DNA from: an uncultured Paracoccaceae bacterium
GTDB taxonomy: Bacteria; Pseudomonadota; Alphaproteobacteria; Rhodobacterales; Rhodobacteraceae
DNA length: 64,000 nucleotides
Reading direction: 5' to 3'
Assembly (NCBI GenBank): GCA_947493145.1
Contig: CANLPZ010000001.1
Location: 1,392,501 to 1,456,500 of the forward strand
Shown piece after piece: positions 26,713 through 36,328 of the stretch. The notes under the pieces were generated by a model, which saw only the letters and a program-made list of their open reading frames with translations, was not told the DNA's origin and made no database searches. A program made the translations under genes and the position numbers. Each line of letters opens with the position of its first letter. Position 1 is the stretch's first letter.

Positions 26713-28077
26713 ATGACGAAAGATACATGGCATCAAGTAAAAGAATCTCTAAAGAACTCTGTTGGTGCCAACAGCTTTAAAAATTGGATCGAGCCTTTGG
26801 ACCTATCCGATGTTTCGAACGGAATTGCCACGTTCCATGTTCCGACGAATTTCATGGGGAACTACGTAGCTCAGAATTTTGGCGACCAAATATTGTTCCA
26901 ATTAAAAGCAAACGGCGCGGACGTTTCACGCGTGTCCTTTGACGTTCCGACGACGACGCAAAACGGTGATTCTACCGCAACGACACCGGCGGAACACACG
27001 ACTCCAGCACCGGTCGAAACTTCAAAATCATCTGACGTTCCTGGTGCACCGATCGATGCGCGCTTTACCTTTGACAGTTTCGTTGTCGGAAAACCGAACG
27101 AACTGGCGCATGCGGCCGCAAAACGGGTTGCCGAGGGCGGCCCAGTTACATTTAACCCTCTGTTCTTGTATGGTGGCGTTGGGCTTGGGAAAACACATTT
27201 GATGCATGCCATTGCGCATGAGCTTCAAACCAGCCGCCCTGATTTGAATGTTGTCTATTTGTCTGCCGAGCAGTTCATGTACCGCTTTGTCCAAGCTTTG
27301 CGTGAACGCAAGATGATGGATTTCAAAGAACTGTTTCGTTCTGTCGATGTGCTGATGGTTGATGACGTTCAATTCATTGCTGGAAAAGACAGCACACAAG
27401 AGGAATTCTTTCACACCTTCAACGCGCTTGTTGATCAAAATAAACAAATTATCATTTCTGCAGACCGCGCACCGGGTGAGATTGCAGAACTAGAAGAGCG
27501 TATTAAATCGCGATTGCAGTGTGGACTTGTTGTTGATCTTCATCCAACGGATTATGAGCTGCGTTTGGGTGTGCTGCAGTCCAAAGCGGAACAGTATCGC
27601 CAGCAGTACCCCGCATTGGTCATCGATGACGGCGTGTTGGAATTTTTGGCACACAGAATCTCCACCAATGTTCGCGTTCTCGAAGGGGCGCTTACGCGAT
27701 TGTTTGCGTTTGCGTCTTTGGTCGGGCGCGAAATCACGCTTGATTTGGCCCAAGATTGCTTGGCAGATATTCTACGCGCTTCCGATCGAAAGATTACAGT
27801 CGAAGAAATTCAGCGCAAAGTTTCGGACCACTATAACATTCGGTTGTCTGATATGATTGGTCCGAAGCGTGTTCGAAATTTCGCGCGGCCGCGTCAAATA
27901 GCAATGTTCTTGGCCAAACAAATGACAAGCCGTAGTTTACCAGAAATTGGGCGACGATTTGGTGGTCGTGATCATACCACCGTTATGCACGGCGTTCGTC
28001 GCATCGAAGAGCTGATGGCAACAGACAGTCAAATCGCGGATGATTTGGAAATGCTTCGCCGTTCATTAGAGGCTTAA
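26713..28077 (+). CDS. dnaA: Chromosomal replication initiator protein DnaA
   Basis: AAA+ initiator of replication, 454 residues. Domain I (1-80, WHQVKESLKNSVGANSFKNWIEPL), a Thr/Pro-rich linker (80-112), Walker A GGVGLGKTH (about 154-162), Walker B VDVLMVDDVQFIAGK with the sensor segments following, and the C-terminal box-binding helix-turn-helix ending in GRDHTTVMHGVRRIEEL (about 420-436). A GGGA-type site precedes the ATG. dnaN follows 117 bases later. The presence of dnaA-dnaN-recF-gyrB indicates a main chromosome. Confidence 0.98.
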   Translation: MTKDTWHQVKESLKNSVGANSFKNWIEPLDLSDVSNGIATFHVPTNFMGNYVAQNFGDQILFQLKANGADVSRVSFDVPTTTQNGDSTATTPAEHTTPAPVETSKSSDVPGAPIDARFTFDSFVVGKPNELAHAAAKRVAEGGPVTFNPLFLYGGVGLGKTHLMHAIAHELQTSRPDLNVVYLSAEQFMYRFVQALRERKMMDFKELFRSVDVLMVDDVQFIAGKDSTQEEFFHTFNALVDQNKQIIISADRAPGEIAELEERIKSRLQCGLVVDLHPTDYELRLGVLQSKAEQYRQQYPALVIDDGVLEFLAHRISTNVRVLEGALTRLFAFASLVGREITLDLAQDCLADILRASDRKITVEEIQRKVSDHYNIRLSDMIGPKRVRNFARPRQIAMFLAKQMTSRSLPEIGRRFGGRDHTTVMHGVRRIEELMATDSQIADDLEMLRRSLEA

Positions 28078-28136
28078 TCCCCGCCAAGGGTTGACGCACT
28101 CGCGTTAAAAGTCGAAATTCGCCACAAAGACCTTGA

Positions 28137-28172
28137 GCCGACTGAGGAAACCTCTATTTTCCTCAGTCCGGC
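28137..28172 (+). other. Strong stem-loop in the dnaN leader
   Basis: ACTGAGGAAA (28141-28150) pairs perfectly with TTTCCTCAGT (28158-28167); GCCG (28137-28140) adds four pairs with CGGC (28169-28172) past a single-base bulge. The loop is 7 bases. No T run follows, so termination is not obvious. It ends about 15 bases before the dnaN ribosome-binding site and may affect dnaA/dnaN mRNA stability or be a processing site. Confidence 0.65.
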
Positions 28173-28194
28173 ATCATTACGGAGCGACGAGGGC

Positions 28195-29313
28195 ATGAAA
28201 TTATCAATCGAACGTGGCGTTTTACTGAAAGCGGTCAGTCAAGCGCAATCAGTTGTTGAGCGTCGGAATACAATTCCAATTCTTGCCAACGTTTTGATCG
28301 AGGCCGAAGGGTCCGATGCATCGTTCCGCGCAACGGATTTGGATATCGAAGTTGTCGACAAAGTGGCGGCGCAGGTCGAACGTGCAGGCGCGACAACCGT
28401 AAACGCTGTGATGTTGCATGAAATCGTCCGAAAGTTACCTGACGGTGCGTTGGTGACACTAACTGACGATGGTGCGTCTGGACGTTTAAGCATCGAAGCC
28501 GGGCGGTCAAACTTCTCATTGGCGACGTTGCCAAAAGAAGATTTCCCAGTCATGGCATCGTCAGAATACGCGGCAAATTTTTCCGCCGATGCACCTGTTT
28601 TGCGTCGCTTATTCGACAAATCAAAATTTGCGATTTCGACCGAAGAAACAAGGTACTATCTAAACGGTGTTTATATGCATGTTTCGGATGCGGACGGGGG
28701 CAAGGTTTTGCGCTGTGTGGCAACCGACGGACACCGTTTGGCACGTATTGATGCGGATTTACCTGATGGTGCAGCTGAAATGGCTGGAGTCATTGTCCCG
28801 CGTAAAACCGTTGGGGAGTTGCGCAAACTTTTAGATGATGACGAAGCCAAAATTGCGGTTTCTGTGTCTGAGACCAAGGTCCGGTTCGCAACGCCAGAGA
28901 TCACATTGACGTCGAAAGTCATTGACGGAACTTTTCCGGACTATACGCGCGTTATTCCACAAGGAAACACACGTAAGCTTGAAGTTGACGCAGCCGAATT
29001 TGCCAAAGCCGTTGATCGTGTTGCGACAGTGTCATCTGAACGATCGCGCGCGGTGAAATTATCATTGGACGAGGACCGTTTGGTTCTTTCCGTAAATGCG
29101 CCAGATAGCGGTGCGGCTGAAGAAGAGCTTGCTGTTGCATACGGTGACGAGCGTTTGGAAATTGGTTTCAACGCGAAATACCTGTTGGAAATCGCGAGCC
29201 AAGTCGACCGTGAAAACGCGGTGTTCATGTTTAATTCGGCTGGCGACCCAACTTTGATGCGCGAAGGTAACGATACATCAGCAGTGTATGTCGTTATGCC
29301 GATGCGTGTGTGA
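28195..29313 (+). CDS. dnaN: DNA polymerase III subunit beta (sliding clamp)
   Basis: Ring-forming processivity clamp, 372 residues, standard length. It begins MKLSIERGVLLKAVSQAQSVV with VERRNTIPILANVLIEA, contains the FDKSKFAISTEETRYYLNGVYMH and CVATDGHRLARID elements, and ends PMRV as clamps do (VYVVMPMRV). A GAGGG site precedes the ATG. Acts with DnaA-loaded replisomes; follows dnaA with a long structured leader. Confidence 0.98.
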   Translation: MKLSIERGVLLKAVSQAQSVVERRNTIPILANVLIEAEGSDASFRATDLDIEVVDKVAAQVERAGATTVNAVMLHEIVRKLPDGALVTLTDDGASGRLSIEAGRSNFSLATLPKEDFPVMASSEYAANFSADAPVLRRLFDKSKFAISTEETRYYLNGVYMHVSDADGGKVLRCVATDGHRLARIDADLPDGAAEMAGVIVPRKTVGELRKLLDDDEAKIAVSVSETKVRFATPEITLTSKVIDGTFPDYTRVIPQGNTRKLEVDAAEFAKAVDRVATVSSERSRAVKLSLDEDRLVLSVNAPDSGAAEEELAVAYGDERLEIGFNAKYLLEIASQVDRENAVFMFNSAGDPTLMREGNDTSAVYVVMPMRV

Positions 29314-29386
29314 TTAGATTGGGTGACTGGCTGCGCCGATACCTTCGGCGAAAGTACGTTTTTAGATCAGAAACATGGGGCCTAAG

Positions 29387-30502
29387 ATGTCAATCTTAGG
29401 TCTTTTGTCATTGCAGATGTCGCATTTTCGTTCGCACAAAGTCATGCGATTTGAGTGCGAGGGTGGCCCAGTCGCAATTTATGGACCCAACGGCGCGGGT
29501 AAAACCAACATTTTGGAAGCGGTTTCTTTATTCTCGCCCGGACGCGGGCTGAGGCGCGCATCAGCGGAAGACATGACAAGGCGACCAGAAGCGTTGGGAT
29601 GGAAAGTTTCGGGTGTATTGCAAAGCCTCAACCAAACGCATGAGGTTGACATATGGTCGGAAAACCTTGCCCCGCGTCAGGTAAAGATAGATGGGAAATC
29701 GACATCGCAATTGAAGTTAGGACAGATTGGTCGCGTCTTGTGGCTAATTCCTTCGATGGATCGGTTATGGATCGAAGGTGCCGAAGGGCGAAGACGGTTT
29801 TTGGACCGAATGACATTGAGCTTTGAACCGTCACATGCCGAAGCCTGTTTGTCTTATGAAAAATCAATGCGTGAACGAAACCGTTTGTTGAAAGATCAGG
29901 TTCAAGATCCCGCGTGGTATCGCGCTGTCGAACAACAAATGGCGAATTCTGGCACAGAAATTGATCGCAATCGTAAGAAAGCGTTGGATTTTGTAACAAA
30001 TGCCCAATCACAAGCGACAACGAGCTTTCCCACCGCGCGTTTGGAGCTAACGCATGCGGATGGTGTTGTGTTACCGGATTCGGTTGAAGATTATGCACAA
30101 GCCCTGCGCGAAAGCCGGTCGCGTGACCTTATGGTCGGCCGTACTTTGATTGGGCCACATCGTGCAGATCTGATGGGAACATACACCGACAAAGATGTTC
30201 CAGCGAAAGATTGTTCGACAGGGGAACAAAAGGCACTTTTGGTGTCATTGATACTTGCCAATGGACGCGCGTTGATTGACAGTTTCGGAGCGCCGCCAAT
30301 GTTGTTGTTGGACGAGGTCGGTGCACATTTGGACGCTGACAGACGCGCCGCATTATACGACGAAATTTTCGATCTTGGTGCGCAAGCTTGGATGACAGGC
30401 ACAGGGTCGGAATTGTTTACATCGATGGGTCATCGAGCAACCTATTTGAAGGTTACTGATGACGCTGGCATCAGCCAAGTAAGTTTAGGACGTATAGAAT
30501 GA
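29387..30502 (+). CDS. recF: DNA replication and repair protein RecF
   Basis: SMC-like ATPase that helps load RecA at gaps with RecO and RecR. 371 residues. Walker A is IYGPNGAGKTNILEAVS, the RecF signature is SPGRGLRRA, and the ABC-type signature/Walker B is DCSTGEQKALLVSLILANG then MLLLDEVGAHLDADRRAALYDEI. Start chosen at the ATG 29387, which has GGGG six bases before it; an ATG at 29375 also exists. Its stop overlaps the VOC gene (ATGA). Confidence 0.96.
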   Translation: MSILGLLSLQMSHFRSHKVMRFECEGGPVAIYGPNGAGKTNILEAVSLFSPGRGLRRASAEDMTRRPEALGWKVSGVLQSLNQTHEVDIWSENLAPRQVKIDGKSTSQLKLGQIGRVLWLIPSMDRLWIEGAEGRRRFLDRMTLSFEPSHAEACLSYEKSMRERNRLLKDQVQDPAWYRAVEQQMANSGTEIDRNRKKALDFVTNAQSQATTSFPTARLELTHADGVVLPDSVEDYAQALRESRSRDLMVGRTLIGPHRADLMGTYTDKDVPAKDCSTGEQKALLVSLILANGRALIDSFGAPPMLLLDEVGAHLDADRRAALYDEIFDLGAQAWMTGTGSELFTSMGHRATYLKVTDDAGISQVSLGRIE

Positions 30503-30915
30503 ATGCAAATCGAATAAATTTAACAACGCTTGGTGTTTCTGACCTCAAACGGTCTGTTGCTTTTTACCAATCTCTTGGATGGAAAGCTGAGAAGGTATTA
30601 GAAACGGTTGCATTTTTCGATATGGGCGGTGCGAAATTTGGGCTGTTTCCCATGCCTGCGCTTGCACATGAACAGAAACGACCAATTGAGGAATTAGGGG
30701 TCGGTGCCTGCACCCATTCCGTTAATTTTTCAACCGAGGCCGATGTCGATACGGCATTCCAAAATGCGATTGCAGTTGGTGCAACATCCATTGCGCAGCC
30801 AACCAAAATGGAATGGGGTGGCTATTCATCTTATTGGGCGGATCCTGACGGCCACGTTTGGGAATTTGCATATAACCCTTGGTGGGAACTCAATGAAAAC
30901 GGCTGGATAAAGTGA
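30499..30915 (+). CDS. VOC family (glyoxalase/bleomycin-resistance fold) protein
   Basis: Single vicinal-oxygen-chelate protein of 138 residues: NLTTLGVSDLKRSVAFYQSLGWK, FFDMGGAKFGLFP, and the C-terminal YSSYWADPDGHVWEFAYNPWW. The metal-ligand positions are partly recognisable (Glu in WEFAY). Members range from lyases and dioxygenases to binding proteins, so no substrate can be named. It overlaps recF and the LysE gene by 4 bases on each side, so it is translated with them. Confidence 0.88.
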   Translation: MNANRINLTTLGVSDLKRSVAFYQSLGWKAEKVLETVAFFDMGGAKFGLFPMPALAHEQKRPIEELGVGACTHSVNFSTEADVDTAFQNAIAVGATSIAQPTKMEWGGYSSYWADPDGHVWEFAYNPWWELNENGWIK

Positions 30916-31532
30916 CAATAACAATCACAGAGTTGGCACTGTATTCAGGTGCGTTGTTAATTCTATTTTTGACGCCAGGACCGGTTTGGGTCGCGATCGT
31001 TGCGCGCGCAGTGTCCGGTGGGACAAAATCGGCGATTCCACTGGCATTTGGGGTCGCCCTTGGCGATATTCTGTGGCCTCTGGTCGCCATCTTTGGCGTG
31101 ACAGCAATTGTTTCAGTTTATGCAGATTTTTTGGTTGTTCTACGTTACGCAGCGGCCGTCATTTTGGCGCTAATGGGGCTGGCACTCATCCGATTTGCAG
31201 ACAAAGTTATCTCGTCCAATAACGCGTTTACCGCACCCGGGGCTTGGGCTGGTTTTTTAGCGGGTGTTCTTGCCGTGACAGCAAACCCAAAGGCAAGTTT
31301 GTTTTATCTTGCATTGTTGCCGACATTTTTTGATTTCACAAACATATCGGCATTTGACGTCATCTTGATTTGCACAGCTTCGTTTCTGGTCCCTTTATTG
31401 GGGAACATTTTGTTGGCTAGCTTCGTCGGTCAAATGCGGAAATTTCTGGCCAGTCCAGCGGCCGTCAAACGAACAAACATCGGTGCCGGTATTGCGTTAA
31501 TACTTGTTGGCGTTGTTATTGCTTTGACTTAA
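30912..31532 (+). CDS. LysE/RhtB family exporter
   Basis: Amino-acid or small-metabolite exporter of 206 residues with six hydrophobic segments and the family signature LILFLTPGPVWVAIVARAVSGGTKSAIPLAFGVALGDI near the N-terminus (G-x-x-x-G-x-x-x-G-D). The mid-protein NPKASLFYLALLPTFF is typical of RhtB proteins. Start is GTG at 30912 inside the preceding stop (GTGA). It ends 4 bases into the converging TetR gene. Substrate unknown. Confidence 0.9.
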   Translation: MTITITELALYSGALLILFLTPGPVWVAIVARAVSGGTKSAIPLAFGVALGDILWPLVAIFGVTAIVSVYADFLVVLRYAAAVILALMGLALIRFADKVISSNNAFTAPGAWAGFLAGVLAVTANPKASLFYLALLPTFFDFTNISAFDVILICTASFLVPLLGNILLASFVGQMRKFLASPAAVKRTNIGAGIALILVGVVIALT

Positions 31533-32113
31533 CGCGCATCAAGCCAGGCAGACAGATACGGGTGAAGTCGTTCGACCCAAGGTCGATCATCCGGCGCGCA
31601 ACAATGGTGTAATGCAACAACTTGCATAACAAAGGCTTGTACACCTTCGGCGAGCAAAACAGGGTCCTGATCGTCGCGAAAGTTTTTTCCATTTTCGGCT
31701 GACAACCATTTAACCGCCGTTTCAATTTGTGCTCCAAAAATTTCAGCGATTCCGTTGTCGGAATTCTCAGGATCAATTCCGGAAAAATTCACGGCGACAT
31801 CAAAGACAATCCGTTCAGTTCCCCAAAAAACTAAAAATGGTTCTACGGCTTGGCAAATTTCCAAGCTCGACTTTGGGTTGGTCTTTGAAACGTCAGCCCA
31901 AATCGATTTCATGTGTTCGCCGATTAATATCGCGAGCAGTGCATTTTTGTCTTCGAAGTGCGAAAAAAAAGTCCCTTTTGCGACGCCAGCAAGATCGACA
32001 ACCTGTTCAACGCGCAGTGCATCATACCCGTTTTCTGTGACAATTTCTGTGGCCGCGGCAATCAGTTTAGCGCGGGTTTCCAAACGTCGTTTTTGTGGTG
32101 GCTTGTCTAACAT
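31529..32113 (-). CDS. TetR family transcriptional repressor
   Basis: 194-residue regulator: N-terminal helix-turn-helix TRAKLIAAATEIVTENGYDALRVEQVVDLAGVAKGTFFSHFEDKNALL (about 12-58) and an all-helical ligand domain. It is divergent from a quinone-reductase-like gene, and the intergenic region has three palindromes fitting its own operator, so it probably represses both genes and is lifted by a quinone or electrophile. ATG at 32113 is used; the frame is open to a TTG at 32158, but that stretch encodes the operator. No clear Shine-Dalgarno. Confidence 0.92.
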   Translation of the reverse strand: MLDKPPQKRRLETRAKLIAAATEIVTENGYDALRVEQVVDLAGVAKGTFFSHFEDKNALLAILIGEHMKSIWADVSKTNPKSSLEICQAVEPFLVFWGTERIVFDVAVNFSGIDPENSDNGIAEIFGAQIETAVKWLSAENGKNFRDDQDPVLLAEGVQAFVMQVVALHHCCAPDDRPWVERLHPYLSAWLDAR

Positions 32114-32135
32114 GCGTGGCAGAAAAGCACGTTTT

Positions 32136-32203
32136 CCGACCGTGGTCAAATTTATCAATTGACCGCGGTCAATTTAATTGATTAGAGATTTGACCACGGT
32201 CAA
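32136..32203. promoter_or_regulatory. Three TetR operator palindromes
   Basis: Three copies of a 14-bp inverted repeat: CCGACCGTGGTCAA at 32136-32149 (one arm imperfect), TTGACCGCGGTCAA at 32159-32172 (perfect) and TTGACCACGGTCAA at 32190-32203 (arms perfect). Centres are 23 and 31 bases apart. They fill the gap between the divergent TetR and oxidoreductase genes and overlap where both promoters must be; the last ends 14 bases before the oxidoreductase ATG. Confidence 0.82.
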
Positions 32204-32217
32204 TTATGGAGATGAAC

Positions 32218-32808
32218 ATGGAACCCCGAAAAATTCTTGTCCTAAACGGACACCCGATGGCGACCTCATTATCGAAAGGTCTTACAGACGCTTATGCAAA
32301 TGGCGCGATATCAGCAGGGCACGATGTTCGACATAGACATTTGTCAGAGATGAAGTTCGAAATTGACTTTGGAATCATTGGGTATGAGCAAAGTCAAAAT
32401 TTCGAAAAAGACGTCCAAGAGTTCGTTACCGATCTGCAATGGGCGGACCATATTGTGATTGCCACTCCGTTATGGTGGGGGGGTATTCCCGCAAAGCTAA
32501 AGGGACTGTTTGATCGCGCGCTGCTACCCGGCTTGGCGTATGATCCGCGCGTTCGCAAAATGGGGCTCCCACAACCGTTATTGACCGGAAAATCGGCGCG
32601 CATTCTTTTGACAGCTGACACCCCAATGTGGGCAATGCGTTTGTTTTATCGGCGCGCATTTCAACACCAAATCACGCGTCAAATTCTTGGCTTTGTTGGG
32701 ATCAAACCAACCCGGCACAGCCATTTTGCGCCGGTTGAACATGCAACACCCAAGAAGGTCGAGAGCTGGTTAGAGCATGCAAATAAACTTGGGCAAAGGG
32801 TTGCATAA
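32218..32808 (+). CDS. NAD(P)H-dependent oxidoreductase, quinone-reductase (flavodoxin-fold) type
   Basis: FMN/FAD flavoprotein of 196 residues related to MdaB/DT-diaphorase. KILVLNGHPMATSLSKGLTDAYANGA binds the flavin phosphate; IVIATPLWWGGIPAKLKGLFDRALLPGLAYD is the typical isoalloxazine loop and helix, and LLTADTPMWA follows. It likely reduces quinones or electrophiles with two electrons. ATG at 32218 is chosen since GGAG at 32208-32211 sits six bases before it, overlapping an upstream ATG. Probably controlled by the divergent TetR protein. Confidence 0.9.
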   Translation: MEPRKILVLNGHPMATSLSKGLTDAYANGAISAGHDVRHRHLSEMKFEIDFGIIGYEQSQNFEKDVQEFVTDLQWADHIVIATPLWWGGIPAKLKGLFDRALLPGLAYDPRVRKMGLPQPLLTGKSARILLTADTPMWAMRLFYRRAFQHQITRQILGFVGIKPTRHSHFAPVEHATPKKVESWLEHANKLGQRVA

Positions 32809-35298
<2,490 letters not shown>

Positions 35299-35305
35299 CA
35301 TTTGG

Positions 35306-35334
35306 CGGGCGGTTGAAAGGCCGTCCGTTTTTTT
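35306..35334 (+). terminator. Rho-independent terminator of gyrB
   Basis: CGGGCGG (35306-35312) pairs with CCGTCCG (35321-35327) including one G-T pair, with an 8-base loop and then seven T residues. It begins 7 bases after the gyrB stop and ends only 9 bases before the LysR start codon. Confidence 0.85.
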
Positions 35335-35342
35335 GGTGTGGA

Positions 35343-36239
35343 ATGGCGATAACGATTAAGCAATTGGAAGCCTTTGTTTGGGTCGCAGACCTAAAGAGCT
35401 TCCGACGCGCCGCAGACCGTCTTTCGACAACACAGCCAAATATTTCAGCCAGAATCGCAGCATTAGAGACGCATTTGCGGTTCCCTTTAATGGACCGTGA
35501 TGCCGGATCTGTTCGTTTGACGCCTAAGGGGCGAGATATCCTAAGCCATGCACGTGCAGTTTTGGCATCAATGGATGATTTGTTGGATGCAAGCAAAAAC
35601 ACTGACTTAATTGATGGTGTGCTTCGTTTGGGTGTCACGGAAATGATTGTGCAAACGTGGTTGCGTGATTTTCTTTTGGCGCTGAAAGCGGCATTTCCGA
35701 AGCTAAAAGTCGAACTCACCGTCGATATGTCAGTCGCGTTGGAGGGATTGCTTGTTGATCGGCAAATTGATCTCGCGCTTCAAAACGCGCCGTTTTCGAA
35801 TGTTATGTCAGGAAATGTAGATCTGGGAACCTATGAGCAATGCTGGATTTCGTCGCCAGATTTTTTCGACGATTTTTCTGACATATCAGTTACTAAAATA
35901 GCCGAATTTCCAATTTTAACCCATGCGCGTGGTACGCGTACGTTCAACGAAATCGACACGCATTTTCGCAACAAATCAAATGCGACACCTCAAATTGTTC
36001 CGTCAAGTAATTTAGCTGCGTGTCAACAAATGGCCGCTGATGCAATGGGGATCGCTGCGCTTCCGAAAGCCATGGTCGATGCTCAGCTGCGTGACGGTTC
36101 GCTTGTCGTTGTACCCTATGGATGGGTCCCTGAAAGTTTGCATTTTTGGGCACGCTTTGATGACGAACGCGCGTCGCCGACAATAAAATCAGCAGCACAA
36201 ATTGCGGCAGATATTTCAAAGGCTTCGAGTGCAGAATAA
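35343..36239 (+). CDS. LysR family transcriptional regulator
   Basis: 298 residues: winged helix-turn-helix AITIKQLEAFVWVADLKSFRRAADRLSTTQPNISARIAALE (2-42) and an effector domain (about 90-290) ending in a periplasmic-binding-like fold. It precedes, on the same strand, the hydantoinase/aldolase operon with an 89-base AT-rich gap and is its likely regulator. The start lies just after the gyrB terminator, so its promoter must overlap that terminator or lie within the end of gyrB, or the mRNA has almost no leader. Confidence 0.92.
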   Translation: MAITIKQLEAFVWVADLKSFRRAADRLSTTQPNISARIAALETHLRFPLMDRDAGSVRLTPKGRDILSHARAVLASMDDLLDASKNTDLIDGVLRLGVTEMIVQTWLRDFLLALKAAFPKLKVELTVDMSVALEGLLVDRQIDLALQNAPFSNVMSGNVDLGTYEQCWISSPDFFDDFSDISVTKIAEFPILTHARGTRTFNEIDTHFRNKSNATPQIVPSSNLAACQQMAADAMGIAALPKAMVDAQLRDGSLVVVPYGWVPESLHFWARFDDERASPTIKSAAQIAADISKASSAE

Positions 36240-36328
36240 ATTTCTTTTATTAAATCGATCCAATAATACAATTTGAATTAATTATTTAATCACGCCTACT
36301 CTGGTTTATGACTAAATCGGAGAATGAC

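Noticed and set aside
32113..32158. Upstream extension of the TetR protein to a TTG at 32158
   Set aside because: That segment would be encoded by the operator palindromes and does not look like a TetR N-terminus.
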